From positions 2,294,001 through 2,358,000 of the forward strand of contig NC_021741.1 of assembly GCF_000422085.1 (NCBI RefSeq): a stretch of DNA of 64,000 nucleotides, read 5' to 3'. Both the position numbers and the translations under genes were made by a program. The notes beneath the pieces are model-generated. The model saw nothing but the letters and a program-made list of their open reading frames with translations, made no database searches and was not told the DNA's origin. Of the stretch, positions 28,661 to 39,484 are shown in pieces (within the stretch, counting starts at the first letter, position 1; every line of letters begins with the position of its first letter). This stretch comes from Serratia liquefaciens ATCC 27592 (lineage in GTDB: Bacteria; Pseudomonadota; Gammaproteobacteria; Enterobacterales; Enterobacteriaceae).

Positions 28661-30322
28661 GCCCTCGACAGCAGGAGACGTCGCTGGGGTGGCAGCCGCA
28701 TCTTGCTGAGCACGACGTTCACGCGCCTGCGCTTTGCGGGCTTCGCGGGCGGCGATCATCTCGCTATTGTCCGGTGCCTCGCCGCTGATGGTTCCGGTTG
28801 CCGGCGCGGCATTTTTACTGCGCACGCGGGCCAGGGCGGCTTGTACCGCATCCTGATCGCCGTCGGTCATTTTGACGGCCGCTTTCTTGTGACGTTCTTC
28901 GCGCGCCAGTTTTTCACGTTCCAGACGGGCCAATTTGGCTTCGTAACGGGCCTTGGCTTCGGCGGTGCGCGCGGCTTCCTGATCGATGGCTTTGATTTCG
29001 GCCTTTTCCTGGCGGTAGTACTGCACCAGCGGAATATTGCTGGGGCATACAAAGGCGCAGGCACCGCACTCAATGCAGTCGAACAGGTTATGCTTGCGGG
29101 CTTTTTCGTGTTCTTCGCCACGGCTGAACCAGTAAAGCTGCTGTGGCAACAGGCCCGCCGGGCAGGCATCAACGCATAAACCGCAGCGAATACAGGACTG
29201 TTCAGGTTCTTGCGGCGCCATTTCACTGACGGAAGGGGCCAGAATACAGTTGCTGATCTTAACGATCGGCACGTTCAGCGCGGGCAGAGTGAAGCCCATC
29301 AGCGGGCCGCCCATGACCACCATTTGTTGGGCCTGCGGCTGAAAACCGGCAAAGTTCAGCAGGTGCTGCACCGGGGTGCCGATGCGCGCCCACAGATTAC
29401 CCGGTTGGCTAAGGGCTTCACCGGTAAGGGTGACCACGCGTTCGATCAAGGGTTCGCCGTCGACAATGGCGCGCTTAATGGCAAAGGCAGTCCCGACGTT
29501 TTGCATCAGCACGCCGATAGCGGAGGAGTGTTTGCCGTGCGGCACTTCCTTGCCGATCAGGATCTTGGTGAGCTGCTTAGCACCGCCGGAAGGATATTTG
29601 GTTGGGATCACCCGCAGCGAGATGCCCGGTTGATCGCGCAACGCCAGTTTTAACGCTTCGATCGCTTCGGGCTTATTGTCCTCGATGCCGATCAGCGTCA
29701 CTTTCGGCTGCAGCAGGTGGCGCAGGATCTGCGTGCCTTCGATCACTTGGTCGGCATGCTCCTGCATCAAACGGTCATCGGCGGTGATATAAGGCTCGCA
29801 TTCCGCGGCATTGAGGATCAGGGTTTCTACCCCGTTCATGCCACCCTGCAGCTTGCTGGCGGTAGGGAAACCTGCGCCACCCAACCCGGCGATGCCGGCC
29901 TGATGAATCCGCTGGATCAGTTCGCCGGTAGGCAGTTGACGGTAATCCGCCACCGGTGCGCGTTCGCACCAACGGTCTTCGCCATCCGGCTGAATAATTA
30001 CGCACAGCTCTGCCAGCCCTGAAGGGTGAGCGGTGATATGCGGTTTGATGGCGCTGATGGTGCCGGAGGTCGGCGCATGTACCGGTACGGTACGGCCACG
30101 GCCGACGGTCAGCGGCTGGCCTTTCAGCACGTGCTCGCCGACGTTGACGCACAATTCGCCTTCCGGTCCCAAATGCTGTTGCAAGGGGATGACAAAGGTG
30201 TCGGGCAGCGGGGCGGTACGCAGCGGTACGCCGCTGGACTGGGTTTTCATTTCCGGGGGATGGATCCCGCCGTCGAAATCCCAAATCCGGTCTTTTTTGA
30301 AGGCGGCGAACAAATTAAGCAT
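27977..30322 (-). CDS. rsxC: Rnf/Rsx complex subunit C with long C-terminal repeat tail
   Basis: 781-residue peripheral subunit carrying the NADH/FMN region ([34 protein letters not shown]) and two 4Fe-4S clusters, [12 protein letters not shown] and [12 protein letters not shown], near residues 377 and 416. A charged coiled-coil linker follows. The last about 230 residues are six near-identical 39-residue repeats beginning EDPRK. Overlaps rsxB by eight bases. Confidence 0.95.
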   Translation of the reverse strand: MLNLFAAFKKDRIWDFDGGIHPPEMKTQSSGVPLRTAPLPDTFVIPLQQHLGPEGELCVNVGEHVLKGQPLTVGRGRTVPVHAPTSGTISAIKPHITAHPSGLAELCVIIQPDGEDRWCERAPVADYRQLPTGELIQRIHQAGIAGLGGAGFPTASKLQGGMNGVETLILNAAECEPYITADDRLMQEHADQVIEGTQILRHLLQPKVTLIGIEDNKPEAIEALKLALRDQPGISLRVIPTKYPSGGAKQLTKILIGKEVPHGKHSSAIGVLMQNVGTAFAIKRAIVDGEPLIERVVTLTGEALSQPGNLWARIGTPVQHLLNFAGFQPQAQQMVVMGGPLMGFTLPALNVPIVKISNCILAPSVSEMAPQEPEQSCIRCGLCVDACPAGLLPQQLYWFSRGEEHEKARKHNLFDCIECGACAFVCPSNIPLVQYYRQEKAEIKAIDQEAARTAEAKARYEAKLARLEREKLAREERHKKAAVKMTDGDQDAVQAALARVRSKNAAPATGTISGEAPDNSEMIAAREARKAQARERRAQQDAAATPATSPAVEGEDPRKAAVAAALARVKAKKEAQQADAVGTPAELVAVAQEEDPRKTAVAAALARVKAKKAAQQADSVESPTEPATAVQEEDPRKAAVAAALARVKAKKAAQQAETVESPTEPAATVQEEDPRKAAVAAAIARAKAKKAAQQAETVESPTEPAAAVQEEDPRKAAVAAAIARAKAKKAAQQAETVESPAEPVAAVQEEDPRKAAVAAAIARVKAKKAEQNLATAENNKE

Positions 30323-30887
30323 GTTGCTCCACGTGGATCACTTGCACCGGGATCGTCTTCATATCCCACTTCCAGTTGGCGGTAGTGGTGGCGACCGGTT
30401 TCATTTCAATACAATCGGTAGGGCACGGCGCGACGCACAGGTCGCAGCCGGTACAAAGATCGGTAATCACGGTGTGCATGGCGCGCGTGGCACCCACTAT
30501 TGCGTCCACCGGACAGGCCTGAATGCACTTGGTGCAGCCGATGCAGTTGGCTTCATCGATATAAGCGACCTGACGCACCGGCTCGGCGGCGGCTTCGCTG
30601 CCCAGCGGCTGCGGCTCGACGTTGAGCAGTTCGGCCAATTTCAGCATCACTTGCTCGCCGCCGGGGGCACATTTGTTGATCATCTCACCGTTGGCCACCG
30701 CCTCGGCGTAAGGGCGGCAACCGGGGTAACCGCACTGGCCGCATTGGCTCTGCGGCAGGATCTCGTCGACCTGCTCGGCCACCGGATCTTCTTCCACTTC
30801 AAAGCGGCGCGCGGCGAAGCCCAGCACCAGCCCGAACAACAGGCCGAGGGCGCTGAGCGCAGCAATCGCAATCCATAACGCGGTCAT
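30315..30887 (-). CDS. rsxB: Rnf/Rsx complex subunit B (ferredoxin)
   Basis: 190-residue membrane-anchored polyferredoxin. One N-terminal hydrophobic anchor, a 4Fe-4S domain with CGQCGYPGC...INKC (about residues 49-74), then two ferredoxin clusters [15 protein letters not shown] and [15 protein letters not shown]. Start overlaps the rsxA stop by one base. Confidence 0.96.
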   Translation of the reverse strand: MTALWIAIAALSALGLLFGLVLGFAARRFEVEEDPVAEQVDEILPQSQCGQCGYPGCRPYAEAVANGEMINKCAPGGEQVMLKLAELLNVEPQPLGSEAAAEPVRQVAYIDEANCIGCTKCIQACPVDAIVGATRAMHTVITDLCTGCDLCVAPCPTDCIEMKPVATTTANWKWDMKTIPVQVIHVEQHA

Positions 30888-31468
30888 TAGAATTTCACCA
30901 GCCCGGTAAAGCCCATAAAGGCCAGAGACATCAACCCGGCAGTGATCAACGCGATGGAAGAACCACGAAATGGCGCAGGCACGTCGGCAACCGCCAGACG
31001 CTCACGGATCGCGGCGAACAGCACCATCACCAGCGAGAAGCCGGCGGCGGCGCTGAAGCCATAAACCGCAGACTGCAGGAAGTTGTAGCCGAGGTTAACG
31101 TTAAGCAACGCAACGCCAAGCACCGCGCAGTTGGTGGTGATCAGCGGCAGGAAGATGCCCAGCAAGCGATACAGTGCCGGGCTGGTTTTGCGTACCACCA
31201 TCTCGGTAAATTGCACCACGACGGCGATCACCAAAATAAATGACAGGGTGCGCAGATACACCAGATCCAACGGAACCAGGATAAAGGTGTTGATCACCCA
31301 GGCGCTGACGGAGGCCAGCGTCATGACAAAGGTAGTAGCCATGCCCATGCCGATGGCGCTTTCCAGTTTCTTGGAAACGCCGAGGAACGGGCACAGGCCG
31401 AGGAACTTCACCAGGACGAAGTTGTTCACCAGTACGGTGCCGACAAACAGGAGCAGGTATTCGGTCAT
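30887..31468 (-). CDS. rsxA: Rnf/Rsx complex subunit A
   Basis: 193-residue inner-membrane subunit, six hydrophobic segments, homologous to RnfA/NqrE. Motifs [20 protein letters not shown] and [18 protein letters not shown] hold the conserved Cys residues. First gene of rsxABC. A terminator-like hairpin ends about ten bases before its start codon. Confidence 0.96.
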   Translation of the reverse strand: MTEYLLLFVGTVLVNNFVLVKFLGLCPFLGVSKKLESAIGMGMATTFVMTLASVSAWVINTFILVPLDLVYLRTLSFILVIAVVVQFTEMVVRKTSPALYRLLGIFLPLITTNCAVLGVALLNVNLGYNFLQSAVYGFSAAAGFSLVMVLFAAIRERLAVADVPAPFRGSSIALITAGLMSLAFMGFTGLVKF

Positions 31469-31477
31469 TGCGATGCC

Positions 31478-31516
31478 TAAAAAAATAAAAGCCGCCTATT
31501 ATCGGGAATTGGCGGC
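31478..31516 (-). promoter_or_regulatory. Terminator-like hairpin in the rsxA leader
   Basis: On the minus strand, GCCGCC and GGCGGC are separated by 14 bases and followed by a T-run (TTTTATTTTTTTAGG) that runs into the rsxA ribosome site. It looks like an intrinsic terminator for ydgK, or an attenuator if rsxA transcription starts upstream of it. Confidence 0.65.
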
Positions 31517-31533
31517 CTGACCACAACACAGTG

Positions 31534-31575
31534 ATAGCAAGGTTATTGCTATTTTCGCCCTTTTTTGGCGAAAAT
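31534..31575. other. Two further hairpins between ydgK and rsxA
   Basis: ATAGCAA/TTGCTAT with a five-base loop (31534-31552) and ATTTTCGCC/GGCGAAAAT with a seven-base loop (31551-31575), partly overlapping. They directly precede the terminator-like hairpin and could be alternative folds of one leader RNA. Confidence 0.55.
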
Positions 31576-31612
31576 TTACACAATCATACGCACAAAACGT
31601 GCCACAACGCGC

Positions 31613-32053
31613 CTAGCGTTCGGTAAAGGTCCCTTTGACCCGCTTGGAACGCTTCATATAAGGCACCAACAATGCGGCCATCAGCAGGGGCCAACCCAGA
31701 CTGCGTACGGCCAACTCATCCGGCACCGGCGCAAAGGCAAAGGCTTTGACCGCCAGCAACACGGTAATCAGCAACCACAGCAGGAAAAACTTGGGGAAGC
31801 GTTGCGAACGATGGCAGAACAGCCACAGCAGCCACAGCGTAAAGCACCACATTGCCATCGTGGTCAGCACTGAAAAATACCACTGTAGGCTAAACGCCTG
31901 AGCGTTGGTCAGCAGGTATTCGCGCGATTCCGGCATGAAAATCGCCATGGCATACAGAAGCAGCATCAGGCTGGCGCTAAGCAGGGTGACGATCAGATAG
32001 GACATCGGGGCCAGCAACCAACCGCCAATACGGTTGTAATCAGCTTGAGACAT
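31613..32053 (-). CDS. ydgK: DUF2569 inner-membrane protein YdgK
   Basis: 146 residues with four strongly hydrophobic segments and the family start YNRIGGWLLAPMSYL. Function unknown. It lies upstream of rsxA as in E. coli. The ATG at 32053 has AGGAAG upstream. Confidence 0.9.
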   Translation of the reverse strand: MSQADYNRIGGWLLAPMSYLIVTLLSASLMLLLYAMAIFMPESREYLLTNAQAFSLQWYFSVLTTMAMWCFTLWLLWLFCHRSQRFPKFFLLWLLITVLLAVKAFAFAPVPDELAVRSLGWPLLMAALLVPYMKRSKRVKGTFTER

Positions 32054-32175
32054 AAACGGCTTCCTGGGTAAGACATGATTCAATGTGACAGCCGCATAGC
32101 TTAGCGGGTAATGCGGGCTTCGTCATCAATATCAAGCGGATGGTCGGCGCCAGGAGGCCGGTGCAGCACGTTTGG

Positions 32176-32204
32176 CTACCGACGGCATGATAAGCCGCCG
32201 GTAG
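32176..32204 (-). terminator. Hairpin after araA
   Basis: CTACCGACGGC paired with GCCGCCGGTAG (one mismatch), seven-base loop, nine bases past the araA stop. No clear T-tract follows. Confidence 0.5.
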
Positions 32205-32212
32205 CAGGCCGA

Positions 32213-33718
32213 TTAACGGCGATTAAGCTGATAGTAGGCTTCGTTCCAGCGCAGCTCATTTTTGAACGCCGGCAGGCTGGTGTTGTGGTCGATCGTCACA
32301 AACTCGATGTTATGCATCTCGGCGTAAAGTCGCAGCAGGTCGGCATCCAACGCCTGTGAGAACACGGTATGGTGTGCACCACCCGCCAGGATCCAGGCTT
32401 CGGCAGCGGTGGCAAGCGTTGGCTGAGCCCGCCAGATGGCACGCGCCACCGGCAGCTTGGGCAACGGATGCGGTTGTTCCACGGTATCCACCTGATTGAC
32501 CAGCAGGCGGAATCGGTCGCCCAGGTCGATCAGGCTGGCATTGATCGCCGCACCGGCCGGGGTGGAGAAAATCAGCCGTGCCGGATCCGCCTTGCCGCCG
32601 ATACCCAGCGGTTGTATATCCAACAGCGGTTTTTGTTCTTTGGCGATCGATGGGCAAACCTCCAGCATGTGCGAACCGACCACCAAATCGTTGCCCGATT
32701 GGAAATGGTAGGTGTAATCCTCCATGAATGAGGTACCGCCTTCCAGTCCCTGCGCCATCACTTTCAGGATGCGCAACAGCGCGGCGGTTTTCCAGTCGCC
32801 TTCGCCGCCGAAGCCGTAACCCTGCTGCATCAGGCGTTGTACCGCCAGCCCCGGTAACTGCTTCATGCCGTGCAAGTCTTCAAAATTGGTGGTGAAGGCC
32901 TGGAAGTTACCCTGTTCGAGGAAGCGCTTCATGCCTAATTCGATTCGCGCCGCGTCGAGCAGGTTTTCACGCTTTTCCCCGTTGATTTGCGCCGCATCGC
33001 TCAAGACGTAGTGGGTTTCGTATTCTTCAATCAGCGTATCCACATCGCCACGGCTGACCTCATTGATCACGCTGACCAAATCACCGATGCCATAGGCATT
33101 CACCGAATAGCCGAATTGGATCTGCGCCCCGACTTTGTCACCTTCGGTCACGGCGACCTCACGCATGTTGTCGCCGAAGCGGGCCACCTTCAACTGCTGG
33201 CTGGCCTGTTTGGCGTTGGCTGCACGCATCCACTGAGCAATGCGCCGGTGCGCTTCCGGGTCTTGCCAATGGCCGGCTATCACGCTGTGCTGCTGGCGCA
33301 TACGGGCGCCAATAAAGCCAAATTCGCGGCCACCGTGTGCGGTCTGATTGAGGTTCATAAAGTCCATGTCCATGCTGTCCCACGGGATCTGAGCGTTGAA
33401 CTGGGTATGGAATTGCAACAGCGGCTTGTGGAGGATCGACAGTCCGGCGATCCACATTTTGGCCGGCGAAAAGGTGTGCAGCCAGGCCATGATGCCGATG
33501 CACTGTGGCTGATAGTTGGCGTCGCGGCACAGGGCGGTGATTTCATCCGGCGTGGTCACCAGCGGTTTCAGCACCAGTTTTACCGGCAATCCGGCCTCAC
33601 GGTTGAGATTTTCCACCACCTGCTCGGCGTGTGCCTTGACCTGTTGCAGGGTGTGCGGGCCGTACAGGTGCTGGCTGCCGATGGCGAACCAGACTTCGCG
33701 CTGCTTAAATGCGTCCAT
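32213..33718 (-). CDS. araA: L-arabinose isomerase
   Basis: Converts L-arabinose to L-ribulose; 501 residues, one longer than E. coli AraA. Conserved blocks are [27 protein letters not shown], the metal-site region [13 protein letters not shown] with its Glu, and [10 protein letters not shown] with the metal His. The ATG has AGGAG nine bases upstream. Follows araB by 34 bases, forming araBA. No araD lies downstream. Confidence 0.97.
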   Translation of the reverse strand: MDAFKQREVWFAIGSQHLYGPHTLQQVKAHAEQVVENLNREAGLPVKLVLKPLVTTPDEITALCRDANYQPQCIGIMAWLHTFSPAKMWIAGLSILHKPLLQFHTQFNAQIPWDSMDMDFMNLNQTAHGGREFGFIGARMRQQHSVIAGHWQDPEAHRRIAQWMRAANAKQASQQLKVARFGDNMREVAVTEGDKVGAQIQFGYSVNAYGIGDLVSVINEVSRGDVDTLIEEYETHYVLSDAAQINGEKRENLLDAARIELGMKRFLEQGNFQAFTTNFEDLHGMKQLPGLAVQRLMQQGYGFGGEGDWKTAALLRILKVMAQGLEGGTSFMEDYTYHFQSGNDLVVGSHMLEVCPSIAKEQKPLLDIQPLGIGGKADPARLIFSTPAGAAINASLIDLGDRFRLLVNQVDTVEQPHPLPKLPVARAIWRAQPTLATAAEAWILAGGAHHTVFSQALDADLLRLYAEMHNIEFVTIDHNTSLPAFKNELRWNEAYYQLNRR

Positions 33719-33752
33719 GGAGACTCCTGAATTGTCATGTCGAAATGGGGGT

Positions 33753-35438
33753 TCAGCAGGCTGAACCGGCGTTAGGGGCATAGCGCGGCTCGGCGGCCTG
33801 GCACCATTGCTGATAGCGTTGATAAAGCTGTTGGTAGCGGGCGACGCGCTGCGGATCCGGCTGGAGAGTGCGTTCGATGCCGCAGGCCATGTGGCGTTGC
33901 GCTTCGGGCACGCTGCGGAAATGACCGGCCGCCACCGCGGCGAAGATAGCCGCCCCCAGCGCGCAACATTGGTCTGAAGCCACGATCTGCAGCGGTCGGT
34001 TCATCACGTCGGCGCAGACCTGCATGATCGCCGGTGATTTACGCGCAATCCCCCCCAACGCCAGTACGTTGTCCACCGGAATAGACTGCTGCTCAAAACA
34101 CTCCATAATGGCGCGGGCACCGAAGGCGGTAGCGGCGATAAAGCCACCGAACAGCGTCGGCGCATCGGTGCCGAGGTTCAGATCGGCGATCACGCCTTTC
34201 AGACGTTGATTGGCATAGGGCGTGCGGCGGCCGTTAAACCAGTCCAGCACCACCGGCAGATGATCCAGTGACGGTTTATCGGCCCAGGCCTCGGTCAGCG
34301 CGGCCAGCATGCCGGCTTCTATCTGTTGCAATTGCGGCTGCAGCTGCGGTTGGCTTTTTGCCGCTTCGCGCAGCGGCCAGCTCAGCAGGCGGCCGAACCA
34401 GGCGTACATATCGCCAAAGGCGGACTGTCCTGCTTCCATACCGATTAACCCCGGCACCACGCTGCCGTCAACCTGGCCGCAAATGCCCTCGATGGCGCGC
34501 CCGTCCACCCGCTGGCGATCGGCGATCAGGATGTCGCAGGTAGAGGTGCCAATCACCTTCACCAGGGTATAAGGCTGGGCTCCGGCCCCCACTGCGCCCA
34601 TATGGCAGTCGAAGGCGCCGCCTGACAGCACCACCGTGGTTGGCAATCCGAGGCGTGCGGCCCATTCGGCACTCAGTGTGCCGACCGGCAGCTCGGCGGT
34701 GTGGCAGTCGTCAAACAGCGGGTAGGGCAAATGCTCAACCAGTAAGGGATCGAGTGCGGCAAAAAAAGGTTTTGGCGGCAGGCCGCCCCAGTCGGGGTGC
34801 CACAAGGTTTTGTGGCCTACGCTACAACGCCCGCGTTTCAACTGCTGTGGGGCGGTGGTCCCGGACAGTAACGCCGGCACCCAATCGCACAGCTCTATCC
34901 AGGAAGCCGCCGCCTGACGTACCTCGGCATCCCGTCGCGTGACGTGCAGAATTTTGGCCCAGAACCATTCGGAGGAGTAAACGCCGCCGATGTAGCGGGA
35001 ATAATCGGGGAATTCGCCGCTGCGGCAGAGCCGATTGATGGCATCCGCTTCTTCAAGAGCCGTGTGATCTTTCCACAGCACAAACATGGCGTTCGGGTTG
35101 TCGGCAAATTCTGGCCGCAGCGCCAACACCTGGCCCTGCTGGTCGATCGGCGCAGGGGTGGAGCCGGTTGAGTCGACGCCGATACCCACGACCTGCAGCC
35201 GTTGCGTCGGGGTCATGCGCTGCACCAGACTGACCATCGCCTGTTCCATGGCTTCAATATAGTCGAGCGGATGATGACGAAAGCGATTCTCCGACGCATT
35301 GCAAAACTCACCGTGCTGCCAGCGAGGGTAATAAACCACTTCGGTATCCAGCTCCGCACCGTTTTGGCAGTCGACCGCCAACGCCCGCACCGAGTCGCTG
35401 CCGAAGTCCAATCCCATGGCAATAGCACCTGCCGTCAT
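33753..35438 (-). CDS. araB: Ribulokinase
   Basis: FGGY-family kinase making L-ribulose 5-phosphate, 561 residues (E. coli 566). N-terminal ATP-site [16 protein letters not shown], substrate-site [26 protein letters not shown] and [15 protein letters not shown] are all present. I chose the ATG at 35438 with GGAG upstream. Divergent from araFGH across a 361-base regulatory region. Confidence 0.96.
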   Translation of the reverse strand: MTAGAIAMGLDFGSDSVRALAVDCQNGAELDTEVVYYPRWQHGEFCNASENRFRHHPLDYIEAMEQAMVSLVQRMTPTQRLQVVGIGVDSTGSTPAPIDQQGQVLALRPEFADNPNAMFVLWKDHTALEEADAINRLCRSGEFPDYSRYIGGVYSSEWFWAKILHVTRRDAEVRQAAASWIELCDWVPALLSGTTAPQQLKRGRCSVGHKTLWHPDWGGLPPKPFFAALDPLLVEHLPYPLFDDCHTAELPVGTLSAEWAARLGLPTTVVLSGGAFDCHMGAVGAGAQPYTLVKVIGTSTCDILIADRQRVDGRAIEGICGQVDGSVVPGLIGMEAGQSAFGDMYAWFGRLLSWPLREAAKSQPQLQPQLQQIEAGMLAALTEAWADKPSLDHLPVVLDWFNGRRTPYANQRLKGVIADLNLGTDAPTLFGGFIAATAFGARAIMECFEQQSIPVDNVLALGGIARKSPAIMQVCADVMNRPLQIVASDQCCALGAAIFAAVAAGHFRSVPEAQRHMACGIERTLQPDPQRVARYQQLYQRYQQWCQAAEPRYAPNAGSAC

Positions 35439-35799
35439 GATGTTGACTCCTGATGTGTTAATACGCTGTGACAACCATAGGAGCCGAAGCGCTGGGCAGG
35501 TGAGGAGCCATTGGCTGGAAGTATGCACTTTTCTGCTTCCCACAGTGGTTTTGTGACGGCTGTCATAAGTTAACGCTTGGCGAAATTCGCTAAATATATG
35601 CACATATCTGCTGTATTCCACGGATGTGATAGCGCTCTACATTTCAGCAACAAATACCCGCTAAAACTTAAGCCGTCTTACCCCGGCTGTAAGGCAATGC
35701 CGCGAGATAAGCGCTACACCTACAGCCATTACTCTAATGATAACGTTTTCACCGCGAGCGGGTTTCGTCGCCACAGAGAACAAAATAGCGGAGAGCATC
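35439..35799. promoter_or_regulatory. araB-araF divergent control region
   Basis: 361 bases between the oppositely oriented araBA and araFGH units. AraC and CRP control is expected from the known system. A CRP-like site TGTGACGGCTGTCATA lies at 35552-35567, and a second TGTGA half-site begins at 35625. I could not assign AraC half-sites with confidence. Confidence 0.55.
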
Positions 35800-36783
35800 A
35801 TGCATAAATTCACTAAGGCGCTGGCGACACTGGGGCTGGCGGCCGTTATGTCACATTCGGCTATCGCCGAGACCATGAAGCTGGGTTTTTTGGTCAAGCA
35901 GCCGGAAGAACCCTGGTTCCAGACCGAATGGAAATTTGCCGATAAGGCCGGTAAGGATCTCGGTTTTGAGGTGATTAAAATCGCGGTGCCGGACGGCGAG
36001 AAGACCCTGAACGCCATCGACAGCCTGGCGGCCAGCGGAGCCAAAGGGTTTGTCATCTGCACGCCGGATCCGAAATTGGGCTCGGCGATCGTCGCCAAGG
36101 CGCGCAGTTACAATCTGAAAGTGATCGCGGTGGACGACCAGTTCGTTACCGCCAAAGGCAAGCCTATGGACAGCGTGCCGCTGGTGATGATGGCCGCCAC
36201 CAAAATCGGCGAACGCCAGGGGGAAGAGCTGTGGAAAGAGCTGAACAAGCGCGGCTGGAAGCTGCCGGATACCGCGGTGATGGCCATTACCGCCGATGAA
36301 CTGGACACGGCCCGTCGCCGCACCGGCGGTTCTATTGCCGCGTTGAAAGCCGCCGGTTTCCCGGAAAAGCAGATTTACCGGGTACCGACCAAATCCAACG
36401 ATATCCCAGGAGCGTTCGACGCCGCCAACTCAATGCTGGTGCAGCATCCTGAAGTGAAAAACTGGCTGATTGTCGGCATGAACGACAACACCGTGCTCGG
36501 CGGCGTGCGCGCTACCGAAGGCCAGGGGTTTAAGGCGCCGAACGTGATTGGCATCGGGATCAACGGGGTGGATGCGGTCAGTGAGCTGTCCAAGGCGCAG
36601 GCCACCGGCTTCTACGGTTCGCTGCTGCCGAGCCCGGACATTCACGGTTACAAGAGCATCCAGATGTTGCATGACTGGGTCGAAAAAGGGGTAGAACCGC
36701 AAAAATTCACCGAAGTGACCGACGTGGTGCTGATCACGCGCGACAACTTTAAAACCGAACTGCAGAAGAAAGGCCTGATGTAA
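35800..36783 (+). CDS. araF: L-arabinose ABC transporter, periplasmic binding protein
   Basis: 327-residue sugar-binding protein with a signal peptide (cleavage near SAIA|ETMKLG). Binding-site features match AraF: LGFLVKQPEEPWFQTEW, ICTPDPKLGSAIV, ITADELDTARRRTGG and GMNDNTVLGGVRA. GGAG precedes the ATG. First gene of araFGH; a strong hairpin separates it from araG. Confidence 0.96.
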   Translation: MHKFTKALATLGLAAVMSHSAIAETMKLGFLVKQPEEPWFQTEWKFADKAGKDLGFEVIKIAVPDGEKTLNAIDSLAASGAKGFVICTPDPKLGSAIVAKARSYNLKVIAVDDQFVTAKGKPMDSVPLVMMAATKIGERQGEELWKELNKRGWKLPDTAVMAITADELDTARRRTGGSIAALKAAGFPEKQIYRVPTKSNDIPGAFDAANSMLVQHPEVKNWLIVGMNDNTVLGGVRATEGQGFKAPNVIGIGINGVDAVSELSKAQATGFYGSLLPSPDIHGYKSIQMLHDWVEKGVEPQKFTEVTDVVLITRDNFKTELQKKGLM

Positions 36784-36790
36784 TTACCGC

Positions 36791-36824
36791 GCCGCCCACA
36801 GCATGCTGTCGGGCGGCATTTTTA
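36791..36824 (+). terminator. Intercistronic hairpin with T-run between araF and araG
   Basis: GCCGCCC paired with GGGCGGC, continued inwards by ACAGC/GCTGT with a single bulged base, and followed by ATTTTTAA. It would partially terminate or protect the araF mRNA and lower araGH expression, as is common after binding-protein genes. Confidence 0.7.
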
Positions 36825-36843
36825 ACTGCAGGAGGAAAACACT

Positions 36844-38379
36844 ATGACTACCGCGCTGCCGTATCTGGCGTTTAAAGGCATAGGTAAAACTTTCCCAGGG
36901 GTGAAGGCGCTGGATGACATCAGTTTCAGCTGTCAGGCCGGGCAGATCCACGCGCTGATGGGGGAAAACGGCGCCGGGAAATCCACGCTGCTGAAAATCC
37001 TCAGCGGCAACTATTCGCCTACTCAGGGAGAAATTCAGCTGCAGGGGCGTTCGGTCACCTTCGCCAACACTACCGACGCGCTGGATGCCGGGGTGGCAAT
37101 CATCTACCAGGAGCTGCATCTGGTGCCGGAAATGACCGTGGCGGAGAACATTTATCTCGGTCAACTGCCGACCAGGCGCGGGCTGGTGGATCGCAAACTG
37201 CTGCGTTACGAGTCCCGGCTTCAACTGGAGCATCTCGGGCTGGATATCGATCCGGATACGCCATTGAAATACCTGTCGATCGGCCAGTGGCAAATGGTGG
37301 AAATCGCCAAAGCGCTGGCGCGCAACGCCAAGGTAATCGCGTTTGACGAGCCCACCAGTTCGCTGTCCGCCCGGGAGATCGAACAGCTGTTCCGGGTGAT
37401 CCGCGAATTGCGCGCTGAAGGGCGTGTGATCCTGTATGTCTCACACCGCATGGAGGAGATTTTTGCCCTCAGCGACGCCATCACGGTGTTCAAAGATGGC
37501 CGCTATGTGCGCACCTTTGACGATATGCGTCAGGTTGATAATGCCCAGTTGGTGCAGGCGATGGTGGGGCGCGATCTCGGTGACGTCTACGGCTATCAAC
37601 CGCGTGAACTGGGGCCGGTGCGTTTAGCGCTCCAGGGGTTGCAAGCGCCCGGCGTGAAAACGCCGATCGATCTGAGCGTGCGTGCCGGGGAGATCGTCGG
37701 GTTGTTCGGCCTGGTCGGCGCCGGCCGCAGCGAGCTGATGAAGGGGATCTTTGGCGCCACGCGGGTCAGTGCCGGGCAACTGATGCTGGATGGGCAGGCG
37801 CTCGCCATTCGCTCGCCAATAGACGCTATTCGTGCCGGCATCATGCTGTGTCCGGAAGACCGCAAGGCGGACGGTATCATCCCGGTGCATTCGGTACGCG
37901 ACAATATCAACATCAGCGCGCGGCGGAACAGTGTCCGCGCGGGTTGTCTGATCGACAACGGTTGGGAGGCCAGCAACGCCGAGCATCATATACGTGCGTT
38001 GAATATCAAAACCCCAAGCGCCGAGCAGCTAATTATGAATCTGTCCGGCGGCAACCAGCAGAAGGCGATTCTGGGGCGTTGGCTGTCGGAAGACATGAAG
38101 GTGATCCTGCTGGATGAACCGACACGCGGCATTGACGTTGGCGCTAAGCACGAGATTTATAACGTCATTTACCAACTGGCGCAGCGCGGCATCGCGGTGC
38201 TGTTCGCTTCCAGCGATCTGCCCGAAGTCCTGGGGCTGGCGGACCGTATCCTGGTGATGCGGGAAGGGGCCCTGTCCGGTGAGTTACTCCATGATGACGC
38301 CAGCGAGGAAAAAGCCCTCAGCCTGGCGATGCTGCGCACCCCCGAGATTGCCCTCGATACCGCTGCGGCGGTGGCCTGA
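36844..38379 (+). CDS. araG: L-arabinose ABC transporter, ATP-binding protein
   Basis: 511-residue double ABC ATPase. The first half has Walker [12 protein letters not shown], signature [15 protein letters not shown] and Walker [12 protein letters not shown]. The second half has the degenerate Walker [14 protein letters not shown], signature [15 protein letters not shown] and [12 protein letters not shown]. Length and order are those of E. coli AraG. Strong GCAGGAGG ribosome site. Confidence 0.97.
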   Translation: MTTALPYLAFKGIGKTFPGVKALDDISFSCQAGQIHALMGENGAGKSTLLKILSGNYSPTQGEIQLQGRSVTFANTTDALDAGVAIIYQELHLVPEMTVAENIYLGQLPTRRGLVDRKLLRYESRLQLEHLGLDIDPDTPLKYLSIGQWQMVEIAKALARNAKVIAFDEPTSSLSAREIEQLFRVIRELRAEGRVILYVSHRMEEIFALSDAITVFKDGRYVRTFDDMRQVDNAQLVQAMVGRDLGDVYGYQPRELGPVRLALQGLQAPGVKTPIDLSVRAGEIVGLFGLVGAGRSELMKGIFGATRVSAGQLMLDGQALAIRSPIDAIRAGIMLCPEDRKADGIIPVHSVRDNINISARRNSVRAGCLIDNGWEASNAEHHIRALNIKTPSAEQLIMNLSGGNQQKAILGRWLSEDMKVILLDEPTRGIDVGAKHEIYNVIYQLAQRGIAVLFASSDLPEVLGLADRILVMREGALSGELLHDDASEEKALSLAMLRTPEIALDTAAAVA

Positions 38380-38396
38380 AAGTGAAGGAGAAAGAG

Positions 38397-39380
38397 ATGT
38401 CGACCATAACGACCGATTCTGTGAAAAACCGCAGCGGCCAGGGGCTGGCGCGGATTTGGGACAGCTACGGCATGCTGGTGGTGTTCGCGGTACTGTTTAT
38501 CGCCTGCGTGCTGTTTGTGCCTAATTTCGGCTCATTTATCAATATGAAAGGGCTGGGGTTGGCGATATCCATGTCCGGCATGGTGGCCTGCGGCATGCTG
38601 TTTTGTCTGGCCTCCGGCGACTTTGATCTGTCAGTCGCGTCGGTGATCGCCTGCGCCGGGGTCACTACCGCGGTGGTGATCAATATGACCGAAAGCCTGT
38701 GGATCGGCGTGGGCGCCGGTTTGCTGCTGGGAATGGTCTCCGGGTTGATCAACGGTTTTGTTATCGCCCGGCTGAAAATCAACGCGCTGATCACCACCCT
38801 GGCCACCATGCAGATATTCCGCGGGTTGGCGTACATCATTTCCGACGGGAAAGCGGTAGGCATTGAAGACGAGCGCTTCTTTACGTTGGGTTATGCCAAC
38901 TGGCTGGGGTTGCCCGCGCCCATTTGGATCACCGTAGCCTGTCTGATCCTGTTCGGCTTCCTGCTCAATAAAACCACCTTTGGCCGCAATACGCTGGCGA
39001 TTGGCGGTAACGAGGAGGCGGCCAGACTGGCCGGGGTGCCGGTGGTACGCACCAAGATTGTGATCTTTATGCTGTCCGGGCTGGTTTCAGCCGCTGCCGG
39101 CATCATTCTGGCTTCGCGTATGACCAGCGGCCAGCCAATGACCTCGATCGGCTATGAGCTGATCGTGATCTCCGCCTGCGTACTGGGTGGGGTTTCGTTG
39201 AAAGGTGGTATCGGTAAAATCTCCTACGTCATCGCCGGCATCTTGATCCTCGGCACGGTGGAAAACGCCATGAACCTGCTGAACATCTCACCGTTCTCGC
39301 AGTATGTGGTGCGCGGCGTGATCTTGCTGGCGGCGGTGATTTTTGACCGTTACAAGCAGCAGGCCAAACGTCGGATTTAG
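38397..39380 (+). CDS. araH: L-arabinose ABC transporter, permease
   Basis: 327-residue inner-membrane permease of the ribose/arabinose type, about ten hydrophobic segments. Contains the family motif [18 protein letters not shown] in the ATPase-contacting loop. I chose the ATG at 38397 with GGAG upstream rather than the in-frame GTG at 38382. Follows araG by 17 bases. Confidence 0.96.
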   Translation: MSTITTDSVKNRSGQGLARIWDSYGMLVVFAVLFIACVLFVPNFGSFINMKGLGLAISMSGMVACGMLFCLASGDFDLSVASVIACAGVTTAVVINMTESLWIGVGAGLLLGMVSGLINGFVIARLKINALITTLATMQIFRGLAYIISDGKAVGIEDERFFTLGYANWLGLPAPIWITVACLILFGFLLNKTTFGRNTLAIGGNEEAARLAGVPVVRTKIVIFMLSGLVSAAAGIILASRMTSGQPMTSIGYELIVISACVLGGVSLKGGIGKISYVIAGILILGTVENAMNLLNISPFSQYVVRGVILLAAVIFDRYKQQAKRRI

Positions 39381-39484
39381 AAAATCGGCAACCGTGTTCA
39401 CAGTTCTGTTATCGGCTCAGGCAGTTCTCTGCCGGGCCGATACACTTGTTCAGGATAGTTCTATCAGCCGTTCCGGGAGGACAG

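Noticed and set aside
35439..35799. AraC half-sites in the araB-araF region
   Set aside because: I compared the region with the E. coli TAGC-N7-TCCATA pattern and found no convincing match, so none is listed although binding is expected.
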